Of a stretch of DNA of 5,791 nt, positions 4,786-5,791 are shown piece by piece. Origin of the DNA: Caldifarciminota bacterium (GTDB lineage: Bacteria > Hydrothermota > Tepidihabitantia > Tepidihabitantales > Tepidihabitantaceae); the NCBI GenBank assembly GCA_016935775.1, contig JAFGQF010000293.1, forward strand, positions 1 through 5,791, written 5' to 3'. The position numbers and the translations under genes were made by a program. Positions within the stretch are counted from its first letter, which is position 1. Each line of letters begins with the position of its first letter. The notes beneath the pieces are model-generated. The model did no database searches and was not told where the DNA came from. It saw only the letters and a list, made by a program, of their open reading frames with translations.

Positions 4786-5791
4786 CCCGCCGCCTTCCCG
4801 GTGGTGACCAGCACCGCGCCGAACTTGCAGACGTCGCGGCAGACGCCGCACTTGATGCACTTGTCCTGGTCGACCGCGTGCGGCTTCCTGCGCGCGCCGG
4901 TGATGGCGCCGGCCGGGCAACTCCGCGCGCACAGCGTGCAGCCGGTGCACTTGTCCGGGTCGATTTCGAACCGGATGAGCGCCTTGCACACCAGCGCCGG
5001 GCAGCGCTTGTCCCGGATGTGGGCGACGTATTCGTCCCGGAAGTGGCGCAGGGCGCTCAGGACCGGGTTGGGCGCGGTCTTGCCCAGCCCGCAGAGCGAC
5101 GCTTCCTTGGTCGCCTCCGCCAGCTCCTCGAGGAGCTCGATGTCGCCTTCCTTTCCTTTCCCCGCGCAGATGTTGGTCAGGATTTCGTGCATCGCCGCAA
5201 GCCCCTCGCGGCAGGAGGTGCACCGCCCGCAGGACTCGTCCTTCGTGAACCCGATGAAGTACCGGGCGATGTCCACCATGCAGCTGCCCTCGTCCATCAC
5301 GATCATCCCGCCCGAGCCCATTATCGCGCCGGCCTCCTGCAGCCGCTCGTAGTCCACCGGCAGGTCGAGCATGCTCTGCGGGATGACGCCGCCCGACGGC
5401 CCGCCGGTCTGGACGGCCTTGAACTCCCGGCCGTTCGGGATGCCGCCGCCGATGTCGTAGACGATGCGCCGCAGGGTGATCCCCATCGGCACTTCCACCA
5501 GGCCGGCGTTGTTGATGTTGCCGGCCAGCGAGAAGACCTTGGTGCCCTTGCTCTTCTCGGTGCCGATCGCGGCGAACCAGTCCGCCCCGAAGCTGATTAT
5601 CCGCGGCACGTTCGTCAGGGTCTCGACGTTGTTGATGACCGTCGGCCGGCCGAACACCCCGCGCTCGACCGGGAACGGCGGTTTCTGGGCCGGTTCCGCC
5701 GGCCGGCCCTCGATCGAGTGGATCAGCGATGTCTCCTCGCCGCAGACGAACGCGCCGGCGCCGCGGAATATCTCCAGGTCGAAATCGAACC
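4782..5791 (-). CDS. nuoF: NuoF/HydB-like NADH-binding flavoprotein subunit with C-terminal 2[4Fe-4S] ferredoxin domain (5' end cut by window)
   Basis: The subunit oxidises or reduces NAD(H) at an FMN and passes electrons to iron-sulfur clusters in a cytoplasmic complex. 335 residues are present; the N-terminus lies beyond base 5791. Numbering from the first complete codon, residues 10-19 hold the FMN/NADH-site signature GAGAFVCGEE, and residues 129-134 the family motif GGPSGG. Residues 187, 190 and 193 (CGRCTSC) with Cys233 (SLCGLG) form the C-x2-C-x2-C-x39-C pattern of the N3 [4Fe-4S] site. A C-terminal extension adds two CxxCxxCxxxC motifs, at 281-291 and 311-321. Plain respiratory NuoF lacks this ferredoxin tail; HydB of bifurcating [FeFe] hydrogenases and BamH-type NuoF proteins have it. 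That supports a soluble multi-subunit oxidoreductase rather than complex I. No NuoE-like partner is in view; it could lie upstream. The stop codon overlaps the next gene's ATG by 4 bases. The family is certain; the exact complex is inferred. Confidence 0.95.
   Translation of the reverse strand, partial: FDFDLEIFRGAGAFVCGEETSLIHSIEGRPAEPAQKPPFPVERGVFGRPTVINNVETLTNVPRIISFGADWFAAIGTEKSKGTKVFSLAGNINNAGLVEVPMGITLRRIVYDIGGGIPNGREFKAVQTGGPSGGVIPQSMLDLPVDYERLQEAGAIMGSGGMIVMDEGSCMVDIARYFIGFTKDESCGRCTSCREGLAAMHEILTNICAGKGKEGDIELLEELAEATKEASLCGLGKTAPNPVLSALRHFRDEYVAHIRDKRCPALVCKALIRFEIDPDKCTGCTLCARSCPAGAITGARRKPHAVDQDKCIKCGVCRDVCKFGAVLVTTGKAAG
4793..4798 (-). promoter_or_regulatory. Ribosome binding site of the first DRTGG gene
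   Basis: On the minus strand GGAAGG stands seven bases ahead of the ATG at 4785, inside the last codons of the NuoF-like gene. It supports this start and translational coupling through the ATGA overlap. Confidence 0.6.

Overview
The window is a G+C-rich stretch (about two thirds G+C by eye) of what looks like an anaerobic bacterium's energy-metabolism operon. All seven genes lie on the minus strand, so transcription runs from base 5791 towards base 1. They are packed with overlaps of 4, 14, 29 and 11 bases and gaps of only 30 and 10 bases. No promoter, terminator, RNA gene, repeat or mobile element is visible, and no gene-free stretch exceeds about 30 bases. Both outer genes run off the window, so the operon is longer than what is seen.

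In transcription order: (1) 5791-4782, the C-terminal 335 residues of a NuoF/HydB-type NADH-oxidising flavoprotein with an appended two-cluster ferredoxin domain. (2) 4785-4408, a small DRTGG-domain protein. (3) 4421-3462, a protein joining a CBS-domain pair to an RsbW-like (GHKL) ATPase domain. (4) 3431-3084, a second DRTGG protein. (5) 3073-2345, a PHP-family metal-dependent phosphoesterase. (6) 2373-1888, a second, stand-alone GHKL ATPase. (7) 1898-1, the first 632 residues of a large iron-sulfur flavoprotein. That protein starts with a NuoG/HoxU-like [2Fe-2S] plus two [4Fe-4S] domain, continues with a module like the C-terminal half of heterodisulfide reductase HdrA, and then begins what looks like a new HdrA from its N-terminus.

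The two ends look like the catalytic part: a flavoprotein that takes electrons from (or gives them to) NADH, and an iron-sulfur/flavin protein of the HdrA class, which in known complexes performs flavin-based electron bifurcation. The five genes between them look regulatory or assembly-related: nucleotide-binding (CBS, two GHKL ATPases), small-domain (two DRTGG) and phosphoesterase (PHP) proteins. From memory of the families, similar small genes occur beside NADH-linked [FeFe]-hydrogenase genes in anaerobic Bacillota, but here no hydrogenase catalytic domain is seen and an HdrA fusion stands where it would be. Their role is not established, as far as I know.

The gene content points to a strict anaerobe with acetogenic, fermentative, syntrophic or sulfur-based metabolism. 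The high G+C and GTG start use would fit a G+C-rich Bacillota or an anaerobic Actinomycetota lineage, but I cannot place it from this window.
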